Below are positions 31,417-46,400 of a stretch of 64,000 bases of DNA, piece by piece. A program made the translations under genes and the position numbers. The notes beneath the pieces were generated by a model. That model was not told where the DNA came from. It ran no database searches and saw only the letters and a program-made list of their open reading frames with translations. Location of the stretch: NCBI GenBank assembly GCA_030549495.1, contig JAUIRK010000933.1, positions 62,001-126,000 of the forward strand. Reading direction: 5' to 3'. The DNA comes from Nectonema munidae (lineage: Eukaryota > Nematomorpha > Nectonematoida > Nectonematidae). Position 1 is the stretch's first letter. Each line of letters opens with the position of its first letter.

Positions 31417-34400
31417 CTATAAATATTAAAAAAAAAAAAAGAGTAAAATATCATTTATTAAATTCTTACTATGTCTCAATTTTGAAACTTGGCAGAATCT
31501 AGATTTTTAGTCTAATAAGATTAAATGAATATCTGTTCTTTTTAATCTTTTATTTTATTTACTTTCTGCATGCATTAGAACTCCACAATTGGAATAAAGA
31601 TAATGTTTAAACAGATAAAACATACAAAATAATAGAAGTAATCTTTAGAGACAAACTTTTAAGCTTCTTTCTGATTGGATTTTGTGCATCAAATTTATGC
31701 ATTTGTATAAACTCAGCAAAAATGTACATAATATAGTTTTTCCCAGATTGTCTTGAATAGTTCGTAATATTTTTACACGTTTGTTTAAATTTTTTCATAA
31801 AAGTTATTTGTGTTTTTGAAAGTGCTTCTTGTCATGGCAAAAACGTGTTGGGTACCGCTGTACTCATTTGAATACAGTAAAAGTATCCTAGGTTATTAAT
31901 GCCGGTTTTTCATTGGATCTAATCCGTTTTGCACGAGTTATTTCATTATCATGTAATTATCCGGTATTACTTAGGGAATTGGATAGCTGATTCATATAAA
32001 TTTAAGATTTGTAGCAAATTTTCTTCCAAACATTTTAAACTTTCAATTTCTTTTTAAGAGGGCAAAATTTAAATTGACGACTTCAAACGTGGCAATTTCT
32101 GGAACGAAATTTTAAGTGGATTTTAAAACAAATAATATTATTCTTTGTTTTTTCACGTTAGTGTAATTGAAATAATATTAGTGTGTTTGACAAGCACCTA
32201 TATATGGTGCATATGCTTAAAATTTATGATTGATTATGGGAAAATATTTCATACATATGATAGATGATAAGTTTCAAATGTTTCCGATGTCAATGAGAGA
32301 AAAAAAATTAAAAAGTATGCGTAGATTTTGTACACCTAAACATCGCTGAATAACGCTCATAAAAATTAGTATCTTATCAATATTAAAAATGCAAATTTTA
32401 AACATTTGACATTTAAAAGGGTCTCTTAATGTGTTAATAAATTTTTTTATTTAAATAATATCTGTTAAACCTCTCATGCTTAAATTTATTACCGCCAAAA
32501 CACGTTTGAATTCTATCACTTTTTAAAACCTTAACCGATTTGCTAAAAGCTATTTTAGTTTCTAAAAACCGAGTTTTCTTTTATATATGCATGTTGGAAA
32601 AATCACCGCTATAAAGATTTTTATAGCTGGAAATATCATTTTGAATTAGGTTTCGGATATTTGAAAATTATTAACAGAATACTTAGGTATGTAAAAAATT
32701 TTGCAATAATTTTTTCTATATTATGTTTCATAACAAAATAACTATACATAAAAAGTTTTCAATTTTTTACTATACACACTATGATGCCCTTCAAAGTGTT
32801 AATAACACTTCGAAAATATTATACTTATTCATAACATGTTACCTTCTCACATCCCACATCTTCATAACACTGTCGAAAGAACCAGAGATGAAGTAGTTTG
32901 AATTGTTTGGAGACCACTTAACACAAGAAATCCAGCCTTTGTGTCCACCTGTGTACATCGCTTTGATAATATTTCCTTCTTTAAAGTAAAAAAAATAATG
33001 CATGTGCTGGCTCTAATAAATATTTTTCTCACAAAACAAACACAAAGAAGTTTAAGGATATTTGTGCACGTTAAAATCGTTAAAAGTCATGACTAGATAA
33101 GCATAGATTAAATCATTTAGTGACCAAAATAAAATAGAATCGATAAAAGTGAGATTAATTCGGACTCGAAAAAAGCGTAACCGATTTGATTGATCAAAAC
33201 ATAAAAGTGACCGTATATACTCGCACATAAGTGGCATTTTTTCTCCAAAAAACATACATAATTGGCAAATTGGGTTATGCGGGGAGCAGTTGAAAATTTA
33301 ACTAAATCAGTCGGATACGAGGCAAAGTTCGTTGCTATGTTCACAAGCCTCGAATCAAACGTTTAGCTGCTAAATGTATCAATGATCAGGTCATGTTCAA
33401 GTGTGATCTTTTAAAATTCTTAGAATCAGATGACAAAAAGTTTGCCTTGAACTTTGTATAATTTATTTAGTCATCATTTTTTAAAAAGAATTTTTCCTTA
33501 ATGATATTTTTAAAAAGTTGAATAAATTAGTTTTCTTAGCAGATGTACTAAATCGTATTTCATTTATGATATACTGTTACATCTGAATTAAATGGTAGCT
33601 TGGAAAAGAGAAATGAGCATTTTGGTTGCTTTCATAACTCTCCCACGCCACTGATGTAACAATTATTAATATCAATGTTAAAAAAATATTTTTTGTTTCA
33701 AGAACAGGAATAAAAATTAATTAAATTAGGGAAGAGTTCATATAATTGTTTCATTATAAACAATTAACATTTTATTTTTTCTATGCATTTACAGTAGAGG
33801 TTTCCAACCCTAGGGTCGCGACCCCAAATGAGGTAGCCAAGCATTTTTATGAAGAAAAGTACGAAGAAGAGAACGCCACCAAAATGATAAATCAATTTTA
33901 ATTTTCATATCTTTTAAAGAAAGACATAGAGAGAGGAGAAAAAAGCTGTCAAATAAGCATTGATTTATTATCTTCGTGCTTTTCTCCTACAATTTTAACA
34001 TAGTAGTATATACGCTATTTTCATTTTTAAATGAATGCCATCTTTTCTTCATTGTAATTTTTTTTAACACCTAACCTCATGGATGGGAGTTTGGTGCGCA
34101 AAGGGGTGGGCTAGTAATTTAATTTATATTTCATTTCAGAATCTTTAGTCATGTCCAGAAAATGGGTGTACAAAGAAGAATTTCTTAGCACTGGATTTAC
34201 GTGTCTCATCGATGACGGAACCGAAAACCACAGTGCGTTGTATGTTAGGAAGTGGTCAGCCACGAGTCGCTTAAAGAAAATAATATCAAGCGCCATCTTC
34301 TGGGAAAACACCCAACTTTGGCAGAGCAAGATTTTGAGTATTTTTAGAGGAAAGAAGAACTGAAACATCAGCGGTTTGACAACTCTATGCATAAGGGAGT

Positions 34401-37400
34401 GTATTCTGTTCAACAACCAGCACGTGCATCCTATCTTGTTGCAAAAAGAGTTGCTAAATGTATCCATCCACACTCAATTGGAAAAAAGTTGGTAAATCCA
34501 GCATCTCTTAATATGGTTCGTATCATCCTAGAAATGCTGCAGTGAAAAAAATTGAACCGCTGTCAGATAACACAATCAACCGAAGAATTCAAGAGATGTC
34601 GCAGGACATTAAAGAACAGGTAGTGGCTGCCATCAAAGAGAGTGGAAAATTTAGCTTGGAGTTGGATGAGTCAACTGACGTCGGTGACGATGCTCAGGTC
34701 TTGGTATATGCGTGGTACCAAAGGAAGAGTAACATTGAAGAAAACTTTCTGTTCTGTAAATAACTGGAGACAACAACAACATGTGAAGATCTTTTCAAGT
34801 TGGTTGATAGTTTCATCAAAGAAAATGGGATCAGTGCTACAGTGTGTGCTCGGATGGAATACCTGCAATGCTAGGTGGACGTTAGGTTTTCACTGCCTGA
34901 GTAAAACAAGTCAATCCCACAGTGATAGTAACTCATTGCCTGCTTCACCGAGAAAACCTTGCTTCTCGATAAATGTCACTTGAGCTTAACACTGTTATAG
35001 ATGTTATTCAAATAGTAAATTTTATTAAATCATGAGCATTGAATTCAAGGCTGTCTAGTCAAAAGTGCTCTGATATGGGATCCGAATATCCTGCTTTACT
35101 ACTCTTGTCAGGAGGCTATCTCAAAGAAAAGTGCTTCGAGGGTGCTTTACATGCGTACAGAGGTTCTAATCTTCCTAAACGAGAAGAAACATTTATGACA
35201 TCAAGGCTTACAGAGCAAAAGTGGTTGCTTAAACTGGCATATCTGACAGACATATATTGAGAGATGAATTTACTGAATATGTCCATGCAAAGAAGAGATG
35301 AGTGGGCACCTTGAGAAATTGAGTGAGGAGTTTGACAGGTACATTCCATGTGGAGAGATGCATGAGAAATAAAAATGTTTGCAAAGACTCTTCGATATCC
35401 AAGCCAAGGATCTTTCAGAAGAGTCTTCTATCCAAAATCTTCAAGAGGAGCTTATAGAGATCCAGCATGAGGAAACTTTTCGTTTTAACTTTCAGCGACA
35501 AACTAAGTGTGTTCTGGACTGCTGTGAAAGTGTTATTGCTTTTCGCCACAGCCAATTTGTGTGAATCACGATTTGCAGCTCTGACTGCCATCAAAACTAA
35601 AACCTATGGTTGAAGCTCTGGCTGCAAATTAAACATGATTTGAGGGTAGCAGTTTTCAAGACTGAACCACGAATAAAGAAACTTAGCACCATGATTCAAG
35701 CCTAAGGTCCAGAAGTGGTTGATTTAAAATTCATAATGCTGTGAATATAATAAAATTTAATGATGTTAATTTTGTCTTTCGCAACCTTAAAGTACCTCTT
35801 TTACAGATGTAATATTCATCACAATTGTCGTCCCTTACTTTTACAGCCAGCTAATCATGAATAGTTTTAATAAAATATATGCAACTAAATTAGTGGGGTC
35901 ACGGCCATATTTTAAGATTGGATTTTGGTTGAGAACCACTGATTTACAGTCTACTCCCATTTTTTCCCCAACACGTTTTGCAGCCATAAAATTATTCAGA
36001 CCCAATTTTTCCTCATCCTTTCAAGGGTTAACTTCCGTCTCTTGAAGCCCCCGCCCTTGTATTTTCAGTTACTGCCAATAAAACTTGAAAAACATTTGTA
36101 TCTTAAAAGTAATAAAATTACCTCGATTTATTGCGATGACATTTTTACTGGGTAGTGCGTATATCAAATAAAACTTATGCTTCAAAATAATGATAGGAAA
36201 CAATATGTATAGATTATTATTAGGTGAAGCAAGAGCATGGCAACATGCAATAGAAACTGATATTGTGATGTGATGAATTACACTGGTCAACAAATTTTTA
36301 TTTTTTTTTTGGTTAGGGTGTTTTGGGGGGTTGGGGATGGTTATTCACTAGGAAATCGATCTATGGCAATTTACGATTTTTATTATTTATTTACTCTAAA
36401 ATAGATACTTTTTGAAATTTATTTTTATCTTTTAATTTGAATTTTATTTTGTTAATGTTCAAAATCTATTTAATTTTCATTTTTTTATTCTTATGTCAGA
36501 AGATTTTTGAAATTAAAAAATTTTTTCTCCTTTATTCAGCCATTTTAAAAATGTCTTCTTTGATTTACCTCGATTTTTCTCAATCCTGTTTCTGGTGGCA
36601 TAAGGAGATTAGACGGTGTATGTAATTTGATTCCAAACCTCTTATTGACACCGACGATTTCTCGATTTTAACCCTTTCAAGCACACGATATAAAATCGTC
36701 TGTTTTGAGTAATATCCAAATTAATTGGAAAAAAGTAGACGATTAATTCTCGAAAACCAATGTCTGAAAGGGAAGGTAGATTTATATCAGACTCGCTGTT
36801 TGTTTTTTCTAAGATCAAATGGGTTGAAAGAATACATTTTGTTAATATTGTGTAGAACACACGAAAAGATATTGGAAGATGATCGCAAAATTAAAAAAAT
36901 AGACTAAAAAGTAAAAGTCTTCGCTGATAAAGAAGAACACGGTAGAAACGATTCAAGAAAAAATGATTATACCGGGCGTTCGTGGATCGTAGACGCGAAT
37001 AAAACTGTCTACGGATCCAGTGAGGATTAGGTTGGATGCATGCGAATATGCCATTGATATGAAAGCTTTTGTTCCAGGCTGAAAAGTAATGTAGGAAATT
37101 TAAGGAATAAAGAAAAAAGAGTATTATTGAAAAATGAAAAGACACAATCTATCTATAGAGTATAACTCAGCCTTTTTCAATTTTTTTAGCTTCTCCGATT
37201 TTAGAATTTAGATTAAAACCGATTTTAGTTCTCGACGATTTTGACAATCTCTATTGAATTTTATTGGAAATTCGATTTCGTGTGCATTCCTCTACACTCT
37301 ACAGGAACAATAACCCACATGGGTTAAATCTTTCAAGGAAACCTAAGAAAAAAAATCATTTTCGTATATTTTTTTATCACAGTGTTTAAAATTGAAAACA

Positions 37401-40400
37401 AAAATAAAGGATTCTGAATTAAACGAAAGAAAAAGAGGCAAACAAAAATTTGCTCAAATTTTATCATTCTAAAAATATATGATAATAAAACGCAAACTAC
37501 GATAAAAAAAAAAGTACTAAAACTTCTAGTAGTGCCTAATGAGATTCCTATTGTTTGTTTTATGTATACTTGATTATAAAGTTTTTATTCAAAAAAATCA
37601 TCTAAACTTAAACGTGAAAAAATACATTAGTGTACCCACTATTTGCCCGGAACCTTTACGGAGATTTTGAGGAACTTTAGGGTTCTGGGAAACGCGCACT
37701 AGTAAAACTTATAAGTATACTATTGTCATCATTTAGAGCTTTATTTTATTATCATATGATAGTCTTATGTGTCGTTTTTCCACAAAAGAAATGTTTTTAT
37801 TTTACTTCAAGAATTTGGACATGGGAGATAACCCATCATAATTTTTAGGCACTCTCTTCCAAAACTTCAAAGGAATACTTTATTTTCTACATTCCAAAGT
37901 CTTAGGGAAGTCAACTTTATCTCAATAAATTGAACTAAAAATAATTCTAAATATTATTAGATTATATAACAATAAATATAAACCAAGAAGTAATTGGTAT
38001 TTGGAATATAACAATATCAAGGCATTTTAAAGAATTTCCAGCCAAAGTATATATATATATAATAAATATGGCAGCTTATTTTGACGAATGTTACGAAAAA
38101 ATAATTAGAATTTATAGGTAAGAAGTATTGATTCAAAAGAACTTAAAACTTAAATAAAAGTATCGTTTCTGTAAATATAGATGCATAAGACAAATTCCCT
38201 CTATATCTTTAAACCCTATATCTTTTAAAATTTGAAAAAATTACCTGTTGAATTAGCTTCTATGAAAAAGATTGGTCGACTAGAATTTTTTTTTAAAATT
38301 GTTAAAAAACGTGATCTATTGAGAATACACGAAAGAAAAATGAATCTTTTGATGGATAAATCGAAGTCACCAGAATATTCAGCTAAATTTTTGATAAATA
38401 TTAAGTTCAAGAAAAACTCAAGCAAAAACTTCTTTTTTTTTAATTTTTATTGATTCATTTTTATGTAAGGAAAATGCGCCAAAGTTGAATTTCGGGTAAG
38501 TTTTTCAGCTCCCAAACAATTTGACAGACGTAGTTTAGTGTTACTGAATATTCTCAGGTCATATTTTTGGAAGTTTCTTCTCTGAATTATGATGTTAGGT
38601 AGAAGAATCTTGCCGTTTGAGAGTTTTATTCATAATTTTTTAATGTAAATATCATACGACTTAATTAACTCCAATAAATTTTATGTAGTAATTAGCGTCA
38701 GACTTTTATTTAAGGATCTAGACCACTCATATATTTGTTTTACTCCAAAATTATAAGAACACATTTTATTGTTTCTTTGCCTTTAAATTCTTTTTTTCCT
38801 CGCTAAATTTATTAGCAACTAAAAAAAATAAAAAGTAAATTCTTTGCTTCCCTAACAAAAATTTTAATGGCTTTATGTCAAAAACTTTTTTAGTGCAAAA
38901 ACTCGAGGAATCGTTATATTATCAAGCTAAATGTGAATTATAAGACCTTGGTATTATATTTCAGGCACATTCTTGAACATGCCATCGACTGCCCAGTTTT
39001 TAACTTCTTCAGTTCCATGAGCACTTCATCTGTAGCAAAGATGTGTCTTTTTATAATTTCGGAGTAAGACAAATATATGAGAACTAATTCATATAGCTAT
39101 ATTAAACTGTATGATATTTATAAAAAAATTCCTGAATAAAACTCTCAAATGGCAAGATTGTCATCTATTTAAACACTATCATTCAGAGAAGAAACTCCCA
39201 CAAATATGACTTAAGATTATAGTTCAGAAAAAGAAATTTTGAAGAAAATTTTATAATTAAAAAGTAAAGGTTGCTTAGTATCTTATTGAAACAAGTTTGA
39301 AAAAGAGAAAATCCAGGAAATGTAGACAAAAAATAATGTTTAGGTTATGTTTATCTATTCAAAACAAAACGTAATTAAAGATTGCCATCAAAGAAACCAT
39401 CACAAAAATTGATTTCAATTTTTGTTAGTGATAATATTTAATACGATTAATAGAGTTTCAAATCTTTTATATGCAATATTTAGTAGTTTTTCAAAATTAG
39501 CAAATAAAAAGGTTCCGGTTAAAGCAATAGCAATTTTCCGCCTGGTAGTTATGTCACAAAGGCAATTTCCTTGTTTAATATGTAATTGATTATATGTCAA
39601 TAAAAATATGAGAGGTTGTCGAACGTCTAGATCCTTTTAAGTTTTGGGAAGATAGTGATTAAAAATTATGAGGTGTATTTCTTTTACAACAAAATTATTA
39701 AAATGGAGTTGCTTATTTGTTACATTATATTACATTACATCTTACTACTCTAATTGCTATTTTGGATAACTTAATTATCTCATACAGATTTGTTTAAATA
39801 TTATATTTTTTAGTCAGTCTAATTTTTTCTAGTATACATGAAATGAATATTTAATCACGATTTTTCATTATCGACTTGCTATATATATTCAAATTTCTTA
39901 AAAAAATTTTTTGTGATATCACTGATCTAAGAACTAAATGCTCAAAATTGATTCGTTGTAGTTAGTTAGAGGCGTACGATAGTTTGAATACATTTTTCTT
40001 TTCCTACATCCCAAATCTTTATTGTATGATCCCAGGAGGCTGTTGCGATTTCATTAGCACTAATCCACTCCAAACTGTAAACGGCTTCTTTGTGCTCCAA
40101 AAATGTCACAACTGGCGTCTATATCAAAAATATAATGAAAATTCTACACAATTGAAATAAAAGGGCGTACAAGTGTCGCGTAGTTTTTAGAGCTTTTTTT
40201 ACTACTCCTCTTTTTACTTTTTGGCTCTGTTTCTCCAGAAAAGTCTTGGCAGCCATTTTGTGAGACGGGCGAATGAGCAGAAGCAGCTTTCAATACTTTA
40301 TCACAACTCCAAACCTTTAGGCAATTGTCCCAGCCGCCTGAAGCGAAGTGACTCCCAAAACTTTTGACACATTTCACGCTTCTTTCATGCCCTTTACAAA

Positions 40401-43400
40401 CAGCCACGCAAGTGAAAGATGAAGATTCATCCATTTCGTCAAGCGCACTATTTTCATGTTTGGCTTCGACGTGTAAAATGCTCCAAGCTATTAAAGTTTG
40501 GTCGTGCGAAGCGGACAACAAAATATCGCGATCTGAAATTTGGAAAAAGAGATAAATAAATCGTGCATACTCAGAGAATCAAAGAATTAATTTCATTTGA
40601 AAAGAAATACTATTAAAAATGCATTCATAAGAAGCTGAAACTTTCACGAAACGTTGAGAAATTTGTCAGAAAAAGAATACTAAAAGTAGCCAAGAATCTA
40701 ACTCGCGCTTTCGTACTATAAATCCAAACCAAATCACACTAAAAGGAAAGGACTTACAGAAGAGTGATTCATCTGTCCCCTAAAATTAAATTCCTTTTCC
40801 ATCTTTCTGCGACAGCGCTCAGTTGTTTTTATGTTAAAATTGAGTAAGCCTAATGTAGGAGGTCATCCTATGCTTGCTCATCTTGCTATTTTTTGTGAAT
40901 CTGATATTTTCTAAAATTTCAATTTGATAGCGTGTAAAGGAAAAACTGTATTTGACTTAAATTTTATTTTTAAATCCCAGAACACATTTAGCAACAGAAA
41001 AAGAAAAACCCTTCATTTGTTCACAAATTCCACCACTTTATCAAATTACAGGAAAAATAACAGTCTTGAAGAATATATTCTATTTAAGGGGCACCAGAAT
41101 GGTAACTAACACTAAGCATAAATGCGCCTGCTAAAGAATCTTGAGTGTCATTAAAGCATATATATTTTTCTGTTTTGTTTCAGTTTCTGCTTGGATGACT
41201 TCCTGATGTCAAGAGTTGCCTTTCGCTCTGCTTCGACGACCTGCATATAATTTTGGAAATGCACAACTTTTTTTGCCACACCCAAGAAACCTGTATAAAA
41301 CTTCACTGATCTCTCAGCATCTTCATTTGTCACCTTCAAATAGCGAAGAACCTCAGAAGCTTTCTTGTATTTTTTGGCCACTATTGAGGAGGATAGTTCA
41401 TGAATTTGGGTGAGAAGCCGAGATGATCTTCAGGATGCAGCTTTCACAAGATGATTTAACTTTTTGGCATCAATATTGACGGAAAATAGATCGGATATGC
41501 CATAGCCAGTTCCATGACGACCCACAAACTGAAGCTCTGTTTTATTATCGGCATCACCTGGTTGTTGTACGTTCTTCGTAGCCAGTATCGCTTTCTTGAA
41601 ATCTTGAAGATTATAGTCCCACAACGAAAGTGGGACCATTTCAGCGTGTAGGTACCATGTATGATTTAGAAATGTCTTTAGGGCTGATTCATCTATCGTC
41701 TCATAAGCCTTCAAGTTGCGAATAAACTCAATGCCCAGTGTGGGAACTCATGTTACAAGCGAGCACTGGAACCACCATATGTTGTAGACATGTATGAAAA
41801 AGTTTACGATGCGCTGCAACTTCAATCTGTGCCTTGGACGCAATTCCAGGAAGAAGGGTTTCTCGAAGAAGCACAATCTTGTAGCAATAGAGCTGCTTTA
41901 CCATACGCCTTGCTTTATGAACTGCTTCAGGCTTCAGAAATTTCTTGTGGAGTCCCATTATATCTTTGCTCCCTGAAACGTTTGAACAAGTTTGTATCTT
42001 TAAAACCGGATACTTCAATCTTCAAGTCATCTCACACCCAGCTGTCACATGGCCAGTCTTGATTGCAGTAGTATCGAATACCATATTGGCAATCTGTTCA
42101 CTACGCTTCCATTTATCTAGGAGGAGAATAACTTCATAACTGATGAGTTTGCCAGGTGGCTCGATGCTTTTGATAGGTAAGGATGGTGAACGAAGCGGTT
42201 TATGCGTGTTTATACCAGACATTAAGATGGATCACCCTAACCTACAGACATTCAAATTGTGGTTCAAAACGTTTTGTAGTTATATGCAAAGTTAAGACTA
42301 TATGAACACACACATTATTCAATGTCCAATTTTTGTATAATAGTGCTTTTTGATTTATTTCTCATTCCCGAGGTTTATTACCATTCAAAAATTGAAAATA
42401 GTGTCCAAAATAACCTCCAGGTAGAAATTTTCAAATATTTTAGGCTCAAAACATGATAAATATGCGAATAATGAGTTAAAACTAGGAAAGCAAACTTTTT
42501 CGCACCTAAAAAAGGAAATGGGTTGTATACGACCCTGACATAAAAGTTAGCACAAAAATAAAACAATTTAAAAGTTTGCTATAAAATAGATTCAAGACTT
42601 TATTTTACTTTAGAAGTTAACATTAAATATTTTATGTATCATAAGTAACACAAAACTTAGGCTATTTGTTTTTCAGACTTTATCTGAGGGGTTCTATGTT
42701 CTTTAAAACGCATGCGGACGATCGAGCTAAACAGTGTATTATCTCAATGACAAAATTATATTAAATTGAACTTAATCGCTCAAAAATAGAAAAAGTTAGG
42801 CGCTCTATGCGATTCTATAGCTTTTTTGGTGAGTATGTGTTTTTGGAGCAGGCAATTAAAATGTATTCAGTTATACACGCTAGTAGAAAAGTTCATTATA
42901 TCCTAACCCTAATAAAATAATATTTTGGATTGTATGCAATGCATAAAAACATTTATTCAGAAAAAATACACATAACTAAACTTGTGAAACATATTTACAA
43001 GATGTCAAAAGAATATTTGATTCTCGCGTTTCTTCTCCATCATGCAGTAAAGATGGCACTGCACTGTTGCAGGATTATTGGTCAGTAGTAGATGTCACAA
43101 TCAAGGCATCTACGCCAGCATTTGCCTGCTTGATTTAGAAAGAGACTGATCTATCTATGAAAGACTCATTTCGATTATTTTTCAGAAATGCTGTCAGAGT
43201 TGTAGTGCTTTGTAACTTCTGGTAAAAGAAGATGTCACTGCATGTTGACATTTTTTATCCTGAGTAATTGTTATGTTGCCTTGGTGAAGACGGCTATGTA
43301 GACATCAAACACATTAGTAGTGTCAGTCCTATAGTGCTTCAGGATGTGGTTAAAGTAGCACTGGAACAAACTTCCAGAAGTTAATTTATGGCTGTGTCTA

Positions 43401-46400
43401 GACTACGGTCTACAGCAAGTGAACTTCATTATGAAACAGAAATGAATGTTGATAAACCAACTCATATGACATAAAGAGCTCCATGTCAGAATTTTTGTCA
43501 TAAGTAATCTTGTTAAAAAAGAGAGTCGGACTGTCTTTTACCCTCTGACGTTGATACTGCTTTCATCTCGCATATTCTTGACTTTGACACTGGGATGCAG
43601 AAAGATCTCTGTGAATGGTTTTCTTAGAAGCTTAGTCAATTTGCATAGCATTTTCAAAATTGATAAATGTGTCAGTTTATACCAGTAGAAACAGACACTA
43701 TGCTAAAATTTCAATACCGATACAAAATATTGATTATTATTTACTAAAACTCAAGAAAGTTTGATACATTTTTACTGCCATATTTTCAAAAAGCAAAGAA
43801 TGGCTGTGTCTAGACTACGGTCTACAGCAAATGAACTTCATTATGAAACAGAAATGAATGTTGATAAACCAATTCATATGACATAAAGAGCTCCATGTCA
43901 GAATACCATGTCAGAATTTATAGATAATACTGTTATGCCTTTAAAAGAGGAATGAAATTAAAAGTCTTGCCTCATTTAAGGATATTTTGAATTTTCAGTA
44001 GATTAAAATCTATATATATATTATCAAAGTTATTTTTTTTTATTTATTAATTTAGGTCTTTTCTTTTAGACGGCCACATCAAGTAATCACCATTTCGTCT
44101 GCCTTTTATAGTTAATTATATTTATTCATTAAGTTATTAATTATAGTTATTTAATATTATAGCAACCAGGACATAACTATAAAAGGCAGACGAAATGGTG
44201 ATTACTTGATGTGGCCGTCTAAACGAAAGGACCCATTAATTTGACTAATATTATAAAGACATTTGAAACATGTTAAAAAATATTAAACATAAAATACTCT
44301 ATTGTTGTTGCATTTACATTTAGTATCTATTAGAAAAGATTTGGGAAAGAATAACAATTGTGGTTCATTTTCGTCTTCCGGTTGGCTTTCAACCAAATTG
44401 TTATAGATTTACAAAATAAAAGGTCTATGGTCATCATATTTAAATAATTTGAAAATTTTAGAATCTTATATTTTCTAGAATACTAATCAGAGCTTATGAA
44501 GATTTATTCATCGTTGATAAGCTCTAATCGAAAATTTTGAGAAAAGATAAACAAAATAAAAGTAAATTCATCGTTACCAGACAGTGTTTTCAAAACTTCG
44601 ACTGAACAAACGGATTTTTTGTGTGAAATAGAAGAAGTTTTTGAAGTAATAACAACTTCAGCTTTTTTATCATTGACAGCACGACAAAGATATACATGGT
44701 TGTCGTAACAGCCGACAGCAATAAATTCTTCGCCATTTTTCCGAGAAAAAACGAGACAGCTACTAATCCAGTCTTCAACTTCGACAAATGCTTTAGGCTT
44801 CGGTGCTTGTTTTGATTTACAGTACTCAATCTCTATTTGATTTTCCTAGTATTAAAGAAAAGTATTTAATTATTAAGTAGCAGAACACCTTCAGATCAAG
44901 AGTCTTTTTCTCTATCTTTTCAATTTGTCTAACTGGAGTCAGACCCGAAGTAAAAGCAAATATTTTTACCGTGAGGCTTTAGCTATAAAAGTCTTGTGGT
45001 CTCATGAAAATCGCACTTAACTAAATTAATAAAATGGTTAGTTAGTGTGATTAGGTGACTGGTTAGCTAATTAGTTAAGCATTTTTTCTAATCACATGGC
45101 TATCACCCAGTTATATTGCGCTTATTTAGCGGTTTGAAGAGTGTTTTATTCAGTTATGCTCTTAGTAGTTGGATAAATACTTATACTGTTAGCAAAAAAA
45201 TTTGCTAGTCAAATAGTGCATTATTATTTTTAATTAGTTATGTAGAAAAAGATAACAAATTATGCTCTACGCACATATTTTTGTTACGAAGAAATATAAT
45301 TACAATTATTCAAGCAAAAACCAGCAAAGAAGCTATAATAAAGGAAAACAAATATAAAAATCAAGGAGAGTAAATTGAGGTTGTAAATCTCAGAGCCCAT
45401 TTTAAAGTCAACGGTGAGAAAGAAAGGAGGGCCGCCAGGAGAGAATATTGTCCTAGTAAGCTGAAGAAAAAATAACTAGAAACAGGGTTTATCTCCAAAT
45501 TTTTTGAAAACTAAAATAAATAGATGAGCATAAAAAAAGCTTAGCTCTCAGGGTTCTAGAAAAAATTTTCATTACTTATACACCAGAGTTTCTCAATCTT
45601 TTTGTTTAAATTCCTGACGGATTCCGAAAATTTTAAAAATCGCTCATTATGAAGTAGAAAAATGCAAACATTTCCACTTTTTTTGAATTTCATTGAGCTT
45701 CAATAAACTCTTCTGTAAAATTTTCTTCTACAGATTCCAAATTACAAGAAAAAAGGATTGATCACCCATTGCACTATGCAAACAGAGTTAGTGCTATGAA
45801 CAAACACCTACAAGGGAAATCACATCCAAGTGCTATGTGAATATCGTTAGTGTGCAAATTCACGAGCGCTATCTACAGCCGTTACTCTGCAAGTGCAAGC
45901 CTAATCAGTAATCACACGATGCAAATGAAAGAAACCACCTGCAAACATTCAAATCAAGGTTCAATACCCTTTGATAAAGTTTGAAAATTTAATGGTATAT
46001 AAACACTAAGCCACTTTTTTCAATGTACTATTTTCGTGTAGTAAAGTCTTTGATTTACTTTTATTCTCGAGGTTCATTACACACATCTATTCTGAGTTTA
46101 AAGAAATTCTTAAGTTTATACAATGCCGAATTGTATTCTGATAAAAATTACTTATCTGAATTCACCAACGGCTGATAACCCATATTTTTCAAAATTGACA
46201 ATTATCAGTTAAAAGATCCGTACAAATATATCTGATTTTTCAATCATTAAAACTCTTTGCATATAAGAGTATACATGAGCATAATAGTGAGATATACTAA
46301 ACTTCAGTTTCTCTGTGAACAAGACATATTAGGGAGAAAACTCTGTTAATCTAAAAAGGATTTTGTGCTTAGTTTAAATTTTTATGAAAGTTTCAATAAT

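Noticed and set aside
36311-36342. Telomere-like repeat (GGTTAGGG)
   Set aside because: A single occurrence in a G-rich patch, not a repeat array.
44590-44829. 79-codon - strand frame on the WDR12 strand
   Set aside because: Out-of-frame reading of WDR12 exon 3. The correct frame continues through splice sites into DWISS and the WD repeats.
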